Shown here: positions 7,908-16,516 of the stretch, in pieces | How the letters are laid out: every line of letters starts with the position of its first letter | Position numbering within the stretch: the first letter of the stretch is position 1 | Source of the DNA: Rhizobium leguminosarum | Lineage (GTDB): Bacteria; Pseudomonadota; Alphaproteobacteria; Rhizobiales; Rhizobiaceae | NCBI RefSeq assembly: GCF_001652265.1 | Contig: NZ_LWBS01000327.1 | Span: 208,026-272,025, forward strand | Direction: 5' to 3' | Length of the DNA stretch: 64,000 nucleotides | Position numbers and translations under genes: made by a program | The notes under the pieces: generated by a model | What the model was told of the DNA's origin: nothing | Database searches by the model: none | What the model saw: the letters and a program-made list of their open reading frames with translations, nothing else

Positions 7908-9080
7908 ATGAATGCCGTCTCGTCCGTCGCCCCGCAGCCGATCGCCGACCAGGAGGTCAAAGCCGCGCTCGATCTTGCTGTCGAGCAGATCAGGCGCAAC
8001 CTCCCCCAGTTCACCCATGCCTCGCAGAACCATTCGAGCGTCGGAAATTTCTATCCCGCGGTGGCGAACGACCAATGGACCGCGGGTTTCTGGCCCGGCG
8101 AGCTGTGGCTCGCTTTCGAGCACAGCGGCGAGGCGGTTTTCCGCGATGCCGCTCAGATCCAGGTCCAGTCGTTCCTGCATCGGATCGTGAACCGCATCGA
8201 GACCGATCATCACGACATGGGCTTTCTCTATTCGCCCTCCTGCATCGCCGCCTGGAAGCTCGTTGGAGATGAGGATGGCCGCAGGGCCGCCATCCTGGCC
8301 GCCGACCAGTTGATCGAGCGTTTCCAGCCCGTCGGCCAGTTCATCCAGGCCTGGGGCCGCAAGGGGGTGGCGGAAGAATATCGCTACATCATCGACTGCC
8401 TGCTGAACCTACCGCTTCTCTACTGGGCAAGCCGCGAGACCGGCGATCCGAAATACCGCGAGATCGCGCTCATTCACGCCCGCACCACGCTTGCCAATTC
8501 GGTTCGGCCGGATGATTCCACCTATCATACCTTCTATATGGACCCGGTCACCGGAGCGCCGGTGCGCGGCGCCACCAAACAGGGTTACAAAGACGATAGC
8601 GCCTGGGCGCGCGGACAGGCCTGGGCAATCGCTGGAATGGCCTTGTCCTATCGCTATGAACGGCTCGAGGAATATCGCCAAACCTTCGACCGGCTGCTCG
8701 CCTTCTATCTCAACCGGCTGCCGGCCGACATGGTGCCTTATTGGGACCTCGTCTTTTCGGACGGCGACGGCGAGCCGCGCGACAGTTCGTCGGCATCGAT
8801 CACCGCCTGCGGCCTTCTGGAAATGGCCGATCTCGTCGAGCCGGAACCAGCAGCACATTATCGCACGCTGGCGCGGCGCATGATGAAGAGCCTTGCGGAT
8901 CATTATGCGGTCAAGGATCCCACGATCTCCAACGGCCTGGTGCTGCACGCCACCTATTCGAAGAAATCGCCGTTCAACACCTGCCGCGGCGAGGGTGTCG
9001 ATGAATGCGTCTCCTGGGGAGATTATTATTTCATGGAAGCTTTGACGCGCATTTCGCGCAGCTGGTCTTCCTATTGGTGA
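7908..9080 (+). CDS. Glycoside hydrolase family 88, unsaturated glycuronyl hydrolase
   Basis: A 390-residue alpha6/alpha6-barrel enzyme. Conserved family positions are visible: Asp103 in 'DHHDMGFLYSP' and Asp163 in 'RYIIDCLLNLPLLYWA', spaced like the two catalytic aspartates of characterised Bacillus UGL. 'GYKDDSAWARGQAWAIAGM' and 'WDLVFSDGDGEPRDSSSAS' also match. It removes the 4-deoxy-4,5-unsaturated uronic acid from the non-reducing end of lyase products by hydration. No signal peptide is present, so it works in the cytoplasm after ABC import. It sits inside the transporter operon and pairs functionally with the heparinase-like lyase encoded divergently. Confidence 0.9.
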   Translation: MNAVSSVAPQPIADQEVKAALDLAVEQIRRNLPQFTHASQNHSSVGNFYPAVANDQWTAGFWPGELWLAFEHSGEAVFRDAAQIQVQSFLHRIVNRIETDHHDMGFLYSPSCIAAWKLVGDEDGRRAAILAADQLIERFQPVGQFIQAWGRKGVAEEYRYIIDCLLNLPLLYWASRETGDPKYREIALIHARTTLANSVRPDDSTYHTFYMDPVTGAPVRGATKQGYKDDSAWARGQAWAIAGMALSYRYERLEEYRQTFDRLLAFYLNRLPADMVPYWDLVFSDGDGEPRDSSSASITACGLLEMADLVEPEPAAHYRTLARRMMKSLADHYAVKDPTISNGLVLHATYSKKSPFNTCRGEGVDECVSWGDYYFMEALTRISRSWSSYW

Positions 9081-9095
9081 ATTCAGGAGAATCCG

Positions 9096-10205
9096 ATGGC
9101 CAGCATTTCGCTTAAAGAGCTGAACAAGAGCTACGGTGCGCTCACCGTCGTCCACGACATCGACCTCGAGATCGCAGACAAGGAATTCATCATTCTGGTC
9201 GGCCCGTCGGGCTGCGGCAAATCGACGACGCTGCGGATGATCGCCGGCCTCGAGGAAATATCGGGAGGAGAGCTCAAGATTGGCGGCGACGTCATGAACG
9301 ACGTCCCTTCGAAGGATCGGGATATCGCCATGGTCTTCCAGAATTATGCGCTCTATCCGCATATGACCGTCTACAAGAACATGGCTTTCGGGTTGCAGCT
9401 CAGGAAGGTGTCGCGCGACTTCATCGATGCCCAGGTGCAGGATGCCGCCAGGATCCTCGACATCTCTCATCTCCTGAACCGCAAGCCGAAGGCGCTTTCG
9501 GGCGGGCAGCGCCAGCGCGTCGCGCTTGGCCGCGCCATGGTGCGCAATCCGGCGGTCTTCCTACTCGACGAGCCGCTTTCCAATCTCGACGCCAAGCTGC
9601 GCGGCACGATGCGTTCGGAAATCACCAAGCTGCACAAGCGCCTCAACGCCACCTTCATCTACGTCACCCATGACCAAGTCGAGGCCATGACCATGGCGGA
9701 CCGGATCGTCGTCATGAAGGACGGGCACATCCAGCAGGTCGATACGCCGCAGAACCTCTATGACCGCCCCGTCAACATGTTCGTCGCCGGCTTCATCGGC
9801 GCACCGCAGATGAACATGCTGCCCTCAACCATTCTGCGCCGGAGCGATGGTTACGTCGCCGTCTTCGACGGCCGGGAACTGCCGCTGCCTGCCCATTTCG
9901 ATAAGAGCAGGATCGCCCCCTACGAGGGCCGCGAACTAGTGCTCGGCATCCGTCCCGAGAATTTCCACGAGCTGCCGCCGGCTGACATCGCACCGGAGAA
10001 CCTGGCGCCCCTCAAGGCGATCGTCGAACTTGCCGAACCCATGGGCTCGGAAGTGCACCTGAACATGATGGCAGGCGGTCGCAATCTTATCGCCCGCGTC
10101 TCGCCACGCTTCCGGCCCGATATAGGCGAAGAGGCGGCGCTGGTTGCCGATATGACCAATGCGCAGCTGTTCGACAAGGAAACGGAACGCTCGATTCTAT
10201 ACTGA
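9096..10205 (+). CDS. Sugar ABC transporter ATPase (MalK/UgpC type)
   Basis: A 369-residue ATPase with all the expected motifs: Walker A 'GPSGCGKST', Q-loop 'MVFQNYALYPHMTVY', signature 'LSGGQRQRVALGRAM', Walker B 'VFLLDEPLSNLDAKLR' and H-loop 'YVTHDQVEAMT'. A C-terminal MOP/OB-type domain (residues ~240-365) is usual for CUT1 ATPases. It should energise the permease pair 6114-7903. AGGAGA lies upstream of the start. It is downstream of the GH88 gene in the same operon, showing that hydrolysis and transport are co-expressed. Confidence 0.93.
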   Translation: MASISLKELNKSYGALTVVHDIDLEIADKEFIILVGPSGCGKSTTLRMIAGLEEISGGELKIGGDVMNDVPSKDRDIAMVFQNYALYPHMTVYKNMAFGLQLRKVSRDFIDAQVQDAARILDISHLLNRKPKALSGGQRQRVALGRAMVRNPAVFLLDEPLSNLDAKLRGTMRSEITKLHKRLNATFIYVTHDQVEAMTMADRIVVMKDGHIQQVDTPQNLYDRPVNMFVAGFIGAPQMNMLPSTILRRSDGYVAVFDGRELPLPAHFDKSRIAPYEGRELVLGIRPENFHELPPADIAPENLAPLKAIVELAEPMGSEVHLNMMAGGRNLIARVSPRFRPDIGEEAALVADMTNAQLFDKETERSILY

Positions 10206-10225
10206 GGCGCCTGCGGGAGACGGCT

Positions 10226-10951
10226 ATGCAGTGGTTGCGGGACATGTGGACGAGGGAGGGGCCGGGCATCCCGAAGGATGCGCCGAAGAGGACCGGCCTT
10301 GCTCTGTTCGTCGAGATCCTCGTCCGCGAATGGTGGGAGATGGTCAAGCTGAACATCCTCTTCATCCTGTCCGCCCTCTTCGTCGTGACGCTGCCGGCAG
10401 CGCTCGCCGCCATGGCCCGGGTCTCGGTGGCCCTCGTGGAAGACCGCAACTCCTATCTGCTACGGGACTTCACGGAAGCCTTTCTGCGCTACTTCTGGCG
10501 CGCCACGGCCTGGGGCCTGGCGCTGGCGGGTGCTCTCGCAGTCTGCCTCTATGCGATCGCAACCTATGGCGCCGGCGCGCGGGACAATCTGTTGCTGAGC
10601 GCTCCGCTGACGATTGCGCTCGTCGCCACCGCCTTCGTCGCGGTCCTCGCCTGCCATCTGTTCGTTCTGATGGTGATGCGCGATCTGCCGGCTCTTAGGC
10701 TGCTGCGCCTGGCCGCGCTCGCCTCCGTCATCCGTCCGCTCCCGGCGCTCGCCGCGCTCGCCTTTACCGCCAGCCTCTGGCTGGCGCACGTCCTCTTCTA
10801 TCCGGTTTCGGTGTTCATGCCGGCAACCTTCAATTTTTCACTCGGAATGTTCGCCGTCGCATTCGGCGTCCATCGGGCGGCGGTGACGGTTCTAGACCTG
10901 CTAAACGCACCACAGCCGCACCGCGAACCGCATAGACGAGACGCTTCATAA
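10226..10951 (+). CDS. YesL-like (DUF624) membrane protein
   Basis: A 241-residue protein with about five hydrophobic segments ('LNILFILSALFVVTLPAALA', 'ATAWGLALAGALAVCLYAIA', 'LTIALVATAFVAVLACHLFV', 'LPALAALAFTASLWLAHVLF', then a last one). The WWEMVKLN-type opening and P-A-A-L-A-A-M turn match YesL/DUF624 proteins. These are commonly encoded in operons for pectin- or glycosaminoglycan-like saccharide uptake, but their biochemical role is not established. Its place between the ATPase and the binding-protein gene fits that pattern. Confidence 0.8.
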   Translation: MQWLRDMWTREGPGIPKDAPKRTGLALFVEILVREWWEMVKLNILFILSALFVVTLPAALAAMARVSVALVEDRNSYLLRDFTEAFLRYFWRATAWGLALAGALAVCLYAIATYGAGARDNLLLSAPLTIALVATAFVAVLACHLFVLMVMRDLPALRLLRLAALASVIRPLPALAALAFTASLWLAHVLFYPVSVFMPATFNFSLGMFAVAFGVHRAAVTVLDLLNAPQPHREPHRRDAS

Positions 10952-10991
10952 AATAACTGATCCAGAGATGATCCAGGGAAGGAGAACGGGA

Positions 10992-12266
10992 ATGTATTTG
11001 GATAAATTCGGGGGGACGGTGAAACTTGCCGTGGCGGGTTTCACCTTGGCGGCGATGACGGCCGGGGCAGCGCTTGCCCAGGACGCCGTGACGCTCAAAT
11101 GGGCTTTGTGGGACTGGGACAAGACCGCCTATTACAAGCCTCTGATCGAGGCCTATCAGGCCAAACACCCCAACGTGAAGTTCGAGCCGATGGACCTCGG
11201 CTCGCAGGACTACCAGCAGATGATCTCGACGCAGCTGACCGGCGGCTCCAAGGACATCGACATCGTCACCGTCAAGGATGTGCCGGGCTACACCAATCTG
11301 GTGCGCGCCGGTAACATCGCCGATCTCAGCGGCTTCGTGAAGGATCAGAAGATCGACCCGGCTCCCTTTGGCGGCCTGATCGAGGAACTGACCATCGATG
11401 GCAAAATCTACTCCCTGCCGTTCCGCTCCGACTTCTGGGTTGTCTATTACAACAAGGATATATTCGACAAAGCAGGTGTCCCCTACCCCACCAATGACAT
11501 GACCTGGGCGCAGTTCGACGAGACCGCCGAGAAGCTTTCGGGCGGCATGGGCACCAACAAGACCTATGGCGCGCTTCTGCACACCTGGCGGTCGACCGTT
11601 CAGCTGCCCGGCATCCTCGACGGAAAACACACGCTGGTCGACGGCGACTATGGCTTCCTGAAGCCCTGGTACGAGAGGGCGCTGGCCCTGCAGAAGGATG
11701 GCGCGATTCCCTCCTATGCCTTCCTGAAGACGTCGAACACACATTATTCGGCACTCTTCTTCAACGGCACGATCGGCATGCTGCCGATGGGAACCTGGTT
11801 CGTCGGCACCCAGATCACCAAGGTGAAATCGGGTGAATCGAAGAGCAAGAACTGGGGCATCGTCAAGTTCCCGCATCCCGACGGTGTGGCAACCGGCACG
11901 ACCGCTGCGCAGATTTCCGGCCTGGCGGTCAACGCCAATTCCGACCACAAGGATGCCGCGCTCGATTTCATCAAGTTCGTCACCGGTCCTGAGGGCGCAG
12001 CAGTTATCGCGTCGACGGGCACCTTCCCTGCGCTCAAGACGGATGATGTCAGCGCCAAGATCGCGGCAACACCCGGATTTCCTGAGGATGCGGCCAGCAA
12101 GGAGGCGCTGAAGCCGTCGAAAACCTACCTGGAGATGGCGGTCAACCCGAACGCCGCCAAGATCGAGGTCGTGCTCAACCGGGTGCATGACGCGATCATG
12201 ACCGACAGCACCTCCGTCGATGACGGGCTGAAGGAAATGACCGAAGGCGTGAAGGCCATCAAGTAG
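10992..12266 (+). CDS. Extracellular solute-binding protein, family 1 (sugar)
   Basis: A 424-residue periplasmic receptor. Starting at ATG 10992 (ribosome site GGGAAGGAG just upstream) gives a clean Sec signal peptide: a short charged start, hydrophobic 'LAVAGFTLAAMTAGAALA' and AxA cleavage before Gln-Asp. The mature part begins 'VTLKWALWDWDKTAYY', typical of family 1 binding proteins. It delivers the oligosaccharide to the permeases at 6114-7903. An alternative start at 10968 would spoil the signal peptide. A strong hairpin follows the stop, as is common after binding-protein genes that need extra transcript. Confidence 0.92.
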   Translation: MYLDKFGGTVKLAVAGFTLAAMTAGAALAQDAVTLKWALWDWDKTAYYKPLIEAYQAKHPNVKFEPMDLGSQDYQQMISTQLTGGSKDIDIVTVKDVPGYTNLVRAGNIADLSGFVKDQKIDPAPFGGLIEELTIDGKIYSLPFRSDFWVVYYNKDIFDKAGVPYPTNDMTWAQFDETAEKLSGGMGTNKTYGALLHTWRSTVQLPGILDGKHTLVDGDYGFLKPWYERALALQKDGAIPSYAFLKTSNTHYSALFFNGTIGMLPMGTWFVGTQITKVKSGESKSKNWGIVKFPHPDGVATGTTAAQISGLAVNANSDHKDAALDFIKFVTGPEGAAVIASTGTFPALKTDDVSAKIAATPGFPEDAASKEALKPSKTYLEMAVNPNAAKIEVVLNRVHDAIMTDSTSVDDGLKEMTEGVKAIK

Positions 12267-12283
12267 GCGTCCAGAAATGTCGA

Positions 12284-12312
12284 CGGCCGCGGGCAATATC
12301 TGCCCGCGGCCG
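12284..12312 (+). terminator. Strong hairpin between binding-protein gene and DUF2264 gene
   Basis: A perfect 12-bp GC stem, CGGCCGCGGGCA paired with TGCCCGCGGCCG, with a 5-base loop (ATATC). Only a weak T-rich stretch follows. It may act as a leaky terminator or as a 3'-end stabiliser that keeps the binding-protein mRNA more abundant than the downstream DUF2264 message. Confidence 0.7.
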
Positions 12313-12343
12313 ATCCTGCTTTTCATGAATTTCGAGCTTGACA

Positions 12344-14194
12344 ATGATTTATGATCCCGCCCGGACCAATCCGCTTTTCGGCAATCCCCTGAAGACACGC
12401 GACGACATCGCCAAGGCCGTCATCGATCTCTTCGAGCCGCTGCTGCCGTATTTTTCCGAAGGCGGCGCCCGTGTGCGCCTCGGTGCGGCCGGTGCGATCT
12501 TCGATCGGGCGGCGGCGGATCTGGAGGGGTTTGCGCGGCCGCTCTGGGGGATCGTTCCGCTCGCTGCCGGCGGCGGCGTGTTTCCGCATTGGGATCTCTC
12601 TCGCCGCGGGCTGGCAAACGGGACCAATCCGGCTCATCCCGAATATTGGGGCGATCTTGCCGACCGCAATCAGCGGCTGGTCGAACTCGCCGCGGTCGGC
12701 TTCGCCCTGGCGCTCGTGCCCGAGCACATCTGGGAACCGCTCGACGACAGCGAAAAGAAGACGGTCGCTGCCTATCTTCTCAGAGCACGCGAGCTGGAAT
12801 TCATCGACAATAACTGGAAATTCTTCCGTGTGCTCATCGATCTCGGGCTGGAACGCGTGAGCGTGGCGTTCGATCACCGGAAAACCCTCGCCTATCTCGA
12901 CGAAGCGGAGGCTTTCGACCTCGGGGAAGGCTGGTATCGCGACGGGCCGGTCCGGCGGGTCGATCATTACATTCCCTTCGCCATGCATTTCTACGGCCTG
13001 ATCTATGCGGTGCTGGCCAAGGGCGACGAGGCGCGCAAGGATCGTTTCCGCGATCGCGCCGAGATCTTCGCCAGCGATATCCGCCACTGGTTCGGCCCCG
13101 ATGGGGCAGCCCTTGCCTTCGGCCGCAGCCAGACCTACCGCTTTGCGGCGGGAGGTTTCTGGGGCGCGCTTGCCTTTGCCGGTGTCGAAGCCCTGCCCTG
13201 GGCTGAGATCAAGGGCTATTACATGCGCCATATCCGCTGGTGGTCGGCGATGCCGATTGCCGATCGCGACGGCATTCTTTCCGTCGGCTACGGCTATCCG
13301 AACCTCTTCATGAGCGAGAGTTACAACTCTCCCGGCTCGCCCTACTGGGCGCTGAAATTCTTCCTGCCGCTCGCTCTTCCGGGGGATCATCCGTTCTGGG
13401 CCGCCGAGGAGGCGCCGCAGCCGGAATTCCCGGAGCCGGTTGCGCTGAAGCCGGCAGGAATGGTCGCCATGCACACGCCGGGAAACGTGGTCGTGCTCTC
13501 CTCAGGGCAGCAACACGACAAGATGCTCGGCGCAAACGAGAAATATTCGAAATTCGTCTACTCCACCCGCTACGCCTTCAACGTTGAAGCCGACGACCGG
13601 AATTTCTCCGCCGCAAGCTTCGACGGCATGCTCGGCCTCTCCGACGACGGCGTCCATTTCCGCATGCGGGAAACGCTCGAAGAGGCGTTGATCGCTGGCG
13701 ACCTGCTCTATTCGCGCTGGCGCCCCTGGAGCGATGTCACGATCGAAACCTGGCTGCTTCCTGAAAATCCGTGGCACATCCGCATGCACCGCATCACTAC
13801 GCCGCGCGCCCTCAGCACCATCGAGGGCGGCTTTGCGATCGAACGCGCGGATTTCAATGCCGATCGCTCCGATGCAAGGGATGGCCGGGCTGTCTGGTAC
13901 GGGCAGACCGACGTCAGTGCCATCGTGGATCTATCGCCCAATCCGAGGGCCGGCCATGCGATGAGCCCGATCCCAAACACCAATCTCATCCACGCCAAGA
14001 CCCTGCTGCCGCAACTGCGCGGTGAAATCGGCCCAGGCACCATCGTGCTGACGACCGCCGCAATGGCCCTGCCCACTCGCGAGAATTGGGCAAAAGCGCT
14101 CGATAACCCGCCCGCCAACCCCCGCCTCGACGAGGTGGAGCGGCTCTTTCGCGAGAAAGGCGCGCGGGTGCCGGCATTCGCTCTCGGGACGTAG
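12344..14194 (+). CDS. DUF2264 protein, probable glycan-processing enzyme
   Basis: A 616-residue protein matching DUF2264, a family found next to polysaccharide lyases and uronyl hydrolases. The N-terminal ~340 residues look like an alpha/alpha barrel ('RDDIAKAVIDLFEPLLPYFS', 'WGDLADRNQRLVELAAVGFA', 'NNWKFFRVLIDLGLE'). The C-terminal part looks beta-sandwich-like ('NEKYSKFVYSTRYAFNVEAD'). There is no signal peptide. The overall shape resembles heparinase/GH88-type toroids, so hydrolase or lyase activity on imported saccharides is likely but unproven. ATG 12344 is chosen; TTG 12338 is in frame. Confidence 0.75.
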   Translation: MIYDPARTNPLFGNPLKTRDDIAKAVIDLFEPLLPYFSEGGARVRLGAAGAIFDRAAADLEGFARPLWGIVPLAAGGGVFPHWDLSRRGLANGTNPAHPEYWGDLADRNQRLVELAAVGFALALVPEHIWEPLDDSEKKTVAAYLLRARELEFIDNNWKFFRVLIDLGLERVSVAFDHRKTLAYLDEAEAFDLGEGWYRDGPVRRVDHYIPFAMHFYGLIYAVLAKGDEARKDRFRDRAEIFASDIRHWFGPDGAALAFGRSQTYRFAAGGFWGALAFAGVEALPWAEIKGYYMRHIRWWSAMPIADRDGILSVGYGYPNLFMSESYNSPGSPYWALKFFLPLALPGDHPFWAAEEAPQPEFPEPVALKPAGMVAMHTPGNVVVLSSGQQHDKMLGANEKYSKFVYSTRYAFNVEADDRNFSAASFDGMLGLSDDGVHFRMRETLEEALIAGDLLYSRWRPWSDVTIETWLLPENPWHIRMHRITTPRALSTIEGGFAIERADFNADRSDARDGRAVWYGQTDVSAIVDLSPNPRAGHAMSPIPNTNLIHAKTLLPQLRGEIGPGTIVLTTAAMALPTRENWAKALDNPPANPRLDEVERLFREKGARVPAFALGT

Positions 14195-14240
14195 CCTGGA
14201 GCCCTGGCTTTCGGGTTTCGACCGCGAGCCGGACGGTTGA

Positions 14241-14747
14241 TTATCGTGCGGTCAGCTCAGAACGGTATGCTTCAGCAATGCGCTGCGCCAACTGTGCCAT
14301 TTGATCGTCAGGTATCTGCAGAACCCCGTACTCCGCCATCAACGCGTGGTATTGCTGCTCGTCAAGAGGCACACCTGAGGGCAAAGGAACGACATGAAAA
14401 TGCAGGTGGCTATTGGCTTGCTGGCTGCCGAGCGAGAGCACATAAATTCGCTCGGCGTCGAACACGCTTTTGAGGGCGCGAGACAAAATATGCACCTTCT
14501 CCTGTAGTCGAAGATATTCATCGGTCGACATGTCTCCTGCCAGATCCTCGAGGTGCTCCCTCGGACAGACCAGGCAATAGCCGGGCAGAGTGGGATACTT
14601 GCTCAGGAAGATGATCGTCTCGTCGTCTTCAAAAACGCGATGGTGAAAGAAGTCGGGGGCATTCCTGACCAAGCCGCAGATAAAGCATGGCCTTGTTCCG
14701 ATGTCGTGCACATAGGCCTCGAGATCAAATGGTTGGCGTTCGTTCAT
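14241..14747 (-). CDS. HIT-family hydrolase
   Basis: A 168-residue protein with the histidine-triad motif 'SHLHFHVVPLP' (H-x-H-x-H-x-x) in its second half and a CxxC pair 'CFICG' near the N-terminus, as in many HIT proteins that bind zinc. Members hydrolyse dinucleoside polyphosphates or nucleotide phosphoramidates. ATG 14747 is selected because GGAGG (14754-14758 on the complement) lies six bases upstream; an in-frame start at 14768 has none. It converges on the DUF2264 gene and diverges from the AT-rich region before 14997. Confidence 0.88.
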   Translation of the reverse strand: MNERQPFDLEAYVHDIGTRPCFICGLVRNAPDFFHHRVFEDDETIIFLSKYPTLPGYCLVCPREHLEDLAGDMSTDEYLRLQEKVHILSRALKSVFDAERIYVLSLGSQQANSHLHFHVVPLPSGVPLDEQQYHALMAEYGVLQIPDDQMAQLAQRIAEAYRSELTAR

Positions 14748-14960
14748 CCTGAACCTCCGTCGTCTCACGCGCGGCGGTCGCGGATGCCGGACCTATTGCA
14801 AAAGCCATTGCCGGAAAAATAACACGCGCCAAAACCGACTGCCAACCATAATATTTTCGGATTACTCCAAATAACTATATTTATATCTTCGGTAAAAATA
14901 GCAAAACATCCCCTCATCGTAATATTGTTGAACTAACGTTGAGCAAAGCGTAGTGATGTA

Positions 14961-14985
14961 CTGGCCTTTCATTTTTCAAGGCCAG
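14961..14985 (+). promoter_or_regulatory. Hairpin touching the ribosome site of the 14997 gene
   Basis: A perfect 8-bp stem, CTGGCCTT/AAGGCCAG, with a 9-base U-rich loop. The 3' arm runs straight into the ribosome site AGAGGAGG (14984-14991), sharing two bases. Upstream is an unusually AT-rich stretch (about 14815-14950), likely the promoter. The hairpin could influence translation or mark the end of a processed leader. Confidence 0.5.
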
Positions 14986-14996
14986 AGGAGGATGCA

Positions 14997-15260
14997 ATGC
15001 CTACCATAATGGTCCATCACAATGTCAAGGACACGAAACACTGGCTCGCTTCACCGATGCGTAAACAGATATTCGAACCGATTGGCGTCACGAACATTCG
15101 AACGTTTACAGACCCTCAGACGTCCAACCGCGTCGGCCTGGTCATGGACGTTGCTGATATGGATAAGTTGATGGCCCTCATGCAGACCAAGGCAGCGGCC
15201 GATGCGATGGCGCATGACGGCGTCATGCCCGAGAGCCTGGTGTTCCTCGTGCAATCGTAA
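14997..15260 (+). CDS. Small alpha/beta-barrel-like protein (87 aa), function unknown
   Basis: An 87-residue protein with a strong ribosome site. It has a beta-alpha-beta layout, 'TIMVHHNVKDTKHWL ... IRTFTDPQTSNRVGLVMDV ... DKLMALMQTKAAADAMAHDG', recalling dimeric ferredoxin-like (ABM/cyclase-type) folds. The next gene has the same opening ('HEVSDYAAWR' versus 'HNVKDTKHWL'), so the two may be diverged tandem copies. I can name no substrate. Confidence 0.75.
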   Translation: MPTIMVHHNVKDTKHWLASPMRKQIFEPIGVTNIRTFTDPQTSNRVGLVMDVADMDKLMALMQTKAAADAMAHDGVMPESLVFLVQS

Positions 15261-15305
15261 CAGGCGTCTCCAACCAAACCTGGAAATACAACGCGGGAGG
15301 ATGAT

Positions 15306-15575
15306 ATGACGACATTATTTGTAAGGCACGAGGTCTCCGATTATGCCGCCTGGCGCAAGATATATGATGGCTTTTCGCCGGTGCAGAAGGCTAATGGGGT
15401 GACTGCGGAAGCCGTTTATCGAGCCATCGACAATCCGAACGATATTACCGTTACCCACGAGTTTGCTACGCTTGAAGCGGCCCAGGCATTCAGCAAGCTG
15501 GACGAGCTGAAGACGGCGATGCGCACGGGAGGCGTGCTCGGCGCGCCGACGGTGTGGTTTACCAACAAAGCATGA
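15306..15575 (+). CDS. Small ABM/cyclase-like protein (89 aa)
   Basis: An 89-residue protein with the pattern 'LFVRHEVSDYAAWRKIYDGF', '...ITVTHEFATLEAAQAF', of dimeric alpha/beta-barrel proteins related to antibiotic-biosynthesis monooxygenases and small cyclases. GGGAGGATGAT precedes the start. It is likely co-transcribed with the similar small gene at 14997 (45-bp gap). A hairpin follows at 15588-15613. No catalytic residues can be assigned. Confidence 0.78.
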   Translation: MTTLFVRHEVSDYAAWRKIYDGFSPVQKANGVTAEAVYRAIDNPNDITVTHEFATLEAAQAFSKLDELKTAMRTGGVLGAPTVWFTNKA

Positions 15576-15587
15576 AATAGGCGAAAC

Positions 15588-15613
15588 GGCCTCCGCCGCT
15601 GCAAGCGGAGGCC
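15588..15613 (+). terminator. Terminator-like hairpin after the small-protein pair
   Basis: GGCCTCCGC pairs perfectly with GCGGAGGCC around an 8-base loop, just after the stop of the 15306 gene. No T-run follows, so it may be a Rho-assisted or mRNA-stabilising hairpin. Confidence 0.5.
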
Positions 15614-15710
15614 ATGTTGCGGTCTCGCTCGGCACGTGACATGAAAGCCAGTAGTGCCCCCTTGCGCCGATTGCCGGCCTTGGTGGCCGTTGCCGCCGCA
15701 CGGCGCAAAA

Positions 15711-16139
15711 TTATGACCCGCTCTTTATGTCGCGCAGCAGATCCAGGCCGCGTTGGTATTTTTCCGTTTTCTTGCCGGCCTGTTCGGCCTGCCGGAGATT
15801 GTCTTCGAGATCGGCCTGTTTGACGGGCAAGGCCAGCGGGTTTGATGCCGCACGTCTGACGAAGTCGTCATCCGGCTCGTCCGGCCGCCGCGTCAGAGCA
15901 TTTACCGCGGAGATGATCGCCGGCGGAAAGCCTTCTTCCCTCAGCCTGTCGAGCGTCCAGCCGCTGCCTTTCTCGACGACGTCATGAAGGTAGGCAACCG
16001 TTCGTGGATCATCGCCGGAAACCAGAAGGGCTACCCGCTGGCAGTGCTCGAAGAACGGCTGGCCGGTCTTGTCTGACTGACCTTCATGGGCCGTAAGAGC
16101 GATCTGGATGGCATGGTCGAGATGCTGCATGGCGATCAC
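15711..16139 (-). CDS. HD-domain phosphohydrolase-like protein
   Basis: A 142-residue HD-fold protein: 'HLDHAIQIALTAHEGQ', 'PFFEHCQRVAL', the HD dyad in 'AYLHDVVEKGSGW', and a final Asp region 'VKQADLEDNLRQ'. This is the short stand-alone form of the RelA/SpoT-like HD domain and may hydrolyse a phosphorylated nucleotide. GTG 16139 overlaps the TGA of the DUF2934 gene (GTGA), which indicates translational coupling; an ATG at 16130 is the alternative start. Confidence 0.78.
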   Translation of the reverse strand: MIAMQHLDHAIQIALTAHEGQSDKTGQPFFEHCQRVALLVSGDDPRTVAYLHDVVEKGSGWTLDRLREEGFPPAIISAVNALTRRPDEPDDDFVRRAASNPLALPVKQADLEDNLRQAEQAGKKTEKYQRGLDLLRDIKSGS

Positions 16140-16462
16140 GGCCCTTCGGTCTTCCTGATCTTCCGCGTGGAAGGCTTTTCGCCCGCCGCCATCTCGATGT
16201 CAGGCACCGGAGCCTTGGCGGCCTGGCCAGCCTTCGCCGGTGGGCGATCGAGATCACCGCTCTCGCCGGCGCCTTGAAGCAGCGCCGCGTCATCCCTGTC
16301 GTCTTCATCGAGCAGGTCCTGCAGCGTCTCATGCTCATCCTCGCCGGCCAGTTCGTCACAGGCTTGTAGCCAATGGCGTTTGTCGGCGCCATCCGGGCGG
16401 CCCTCCGCCTCCCAGATTTCGTAGGCACGGCGACGGATCTGCTCGTGCTTGTCTATAGCCAT
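16136..16462 (-). CDS. DUF2934 protein
   Basis: A 108-residue protein with the DUF2934 signature near its N-terminus, 'IRRRAYEIWEAEGRPDG', followed by 'HWLQA'. The rest is acidic and low-complexity ('DLLDEDDRDDAALLQG'). Such proteins are common near heat-shock and stress genes of rhizobia, and their role is unknown. ATG 16462 has GGAGG six bases upstream. It is the upstream partner of the HD gene. Confidence 0.8.
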   Translation of the reverse strand: MAIDKHEQIRRRAYEIWEAEGRPDGADKRHWLQACDELAGEDEHETLQDLLDEDDRDDAALLQGAGESGDLDRPPAKAGQAAKAPVPDIEMAAGEKPSTRKIRKTEGP

Positions 16463-16516
16463 GATCGCCTCCAAGCGCATTGGGATGAGCCGTCCGAAGA
16501 GCGGCCCGGCCGCCTT

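Noticed and set aside
6980..8014. 344-codon open frame on the complement
   Set aside because: Antisense to the permease and GH88 genes, with low-complexity charged composition.
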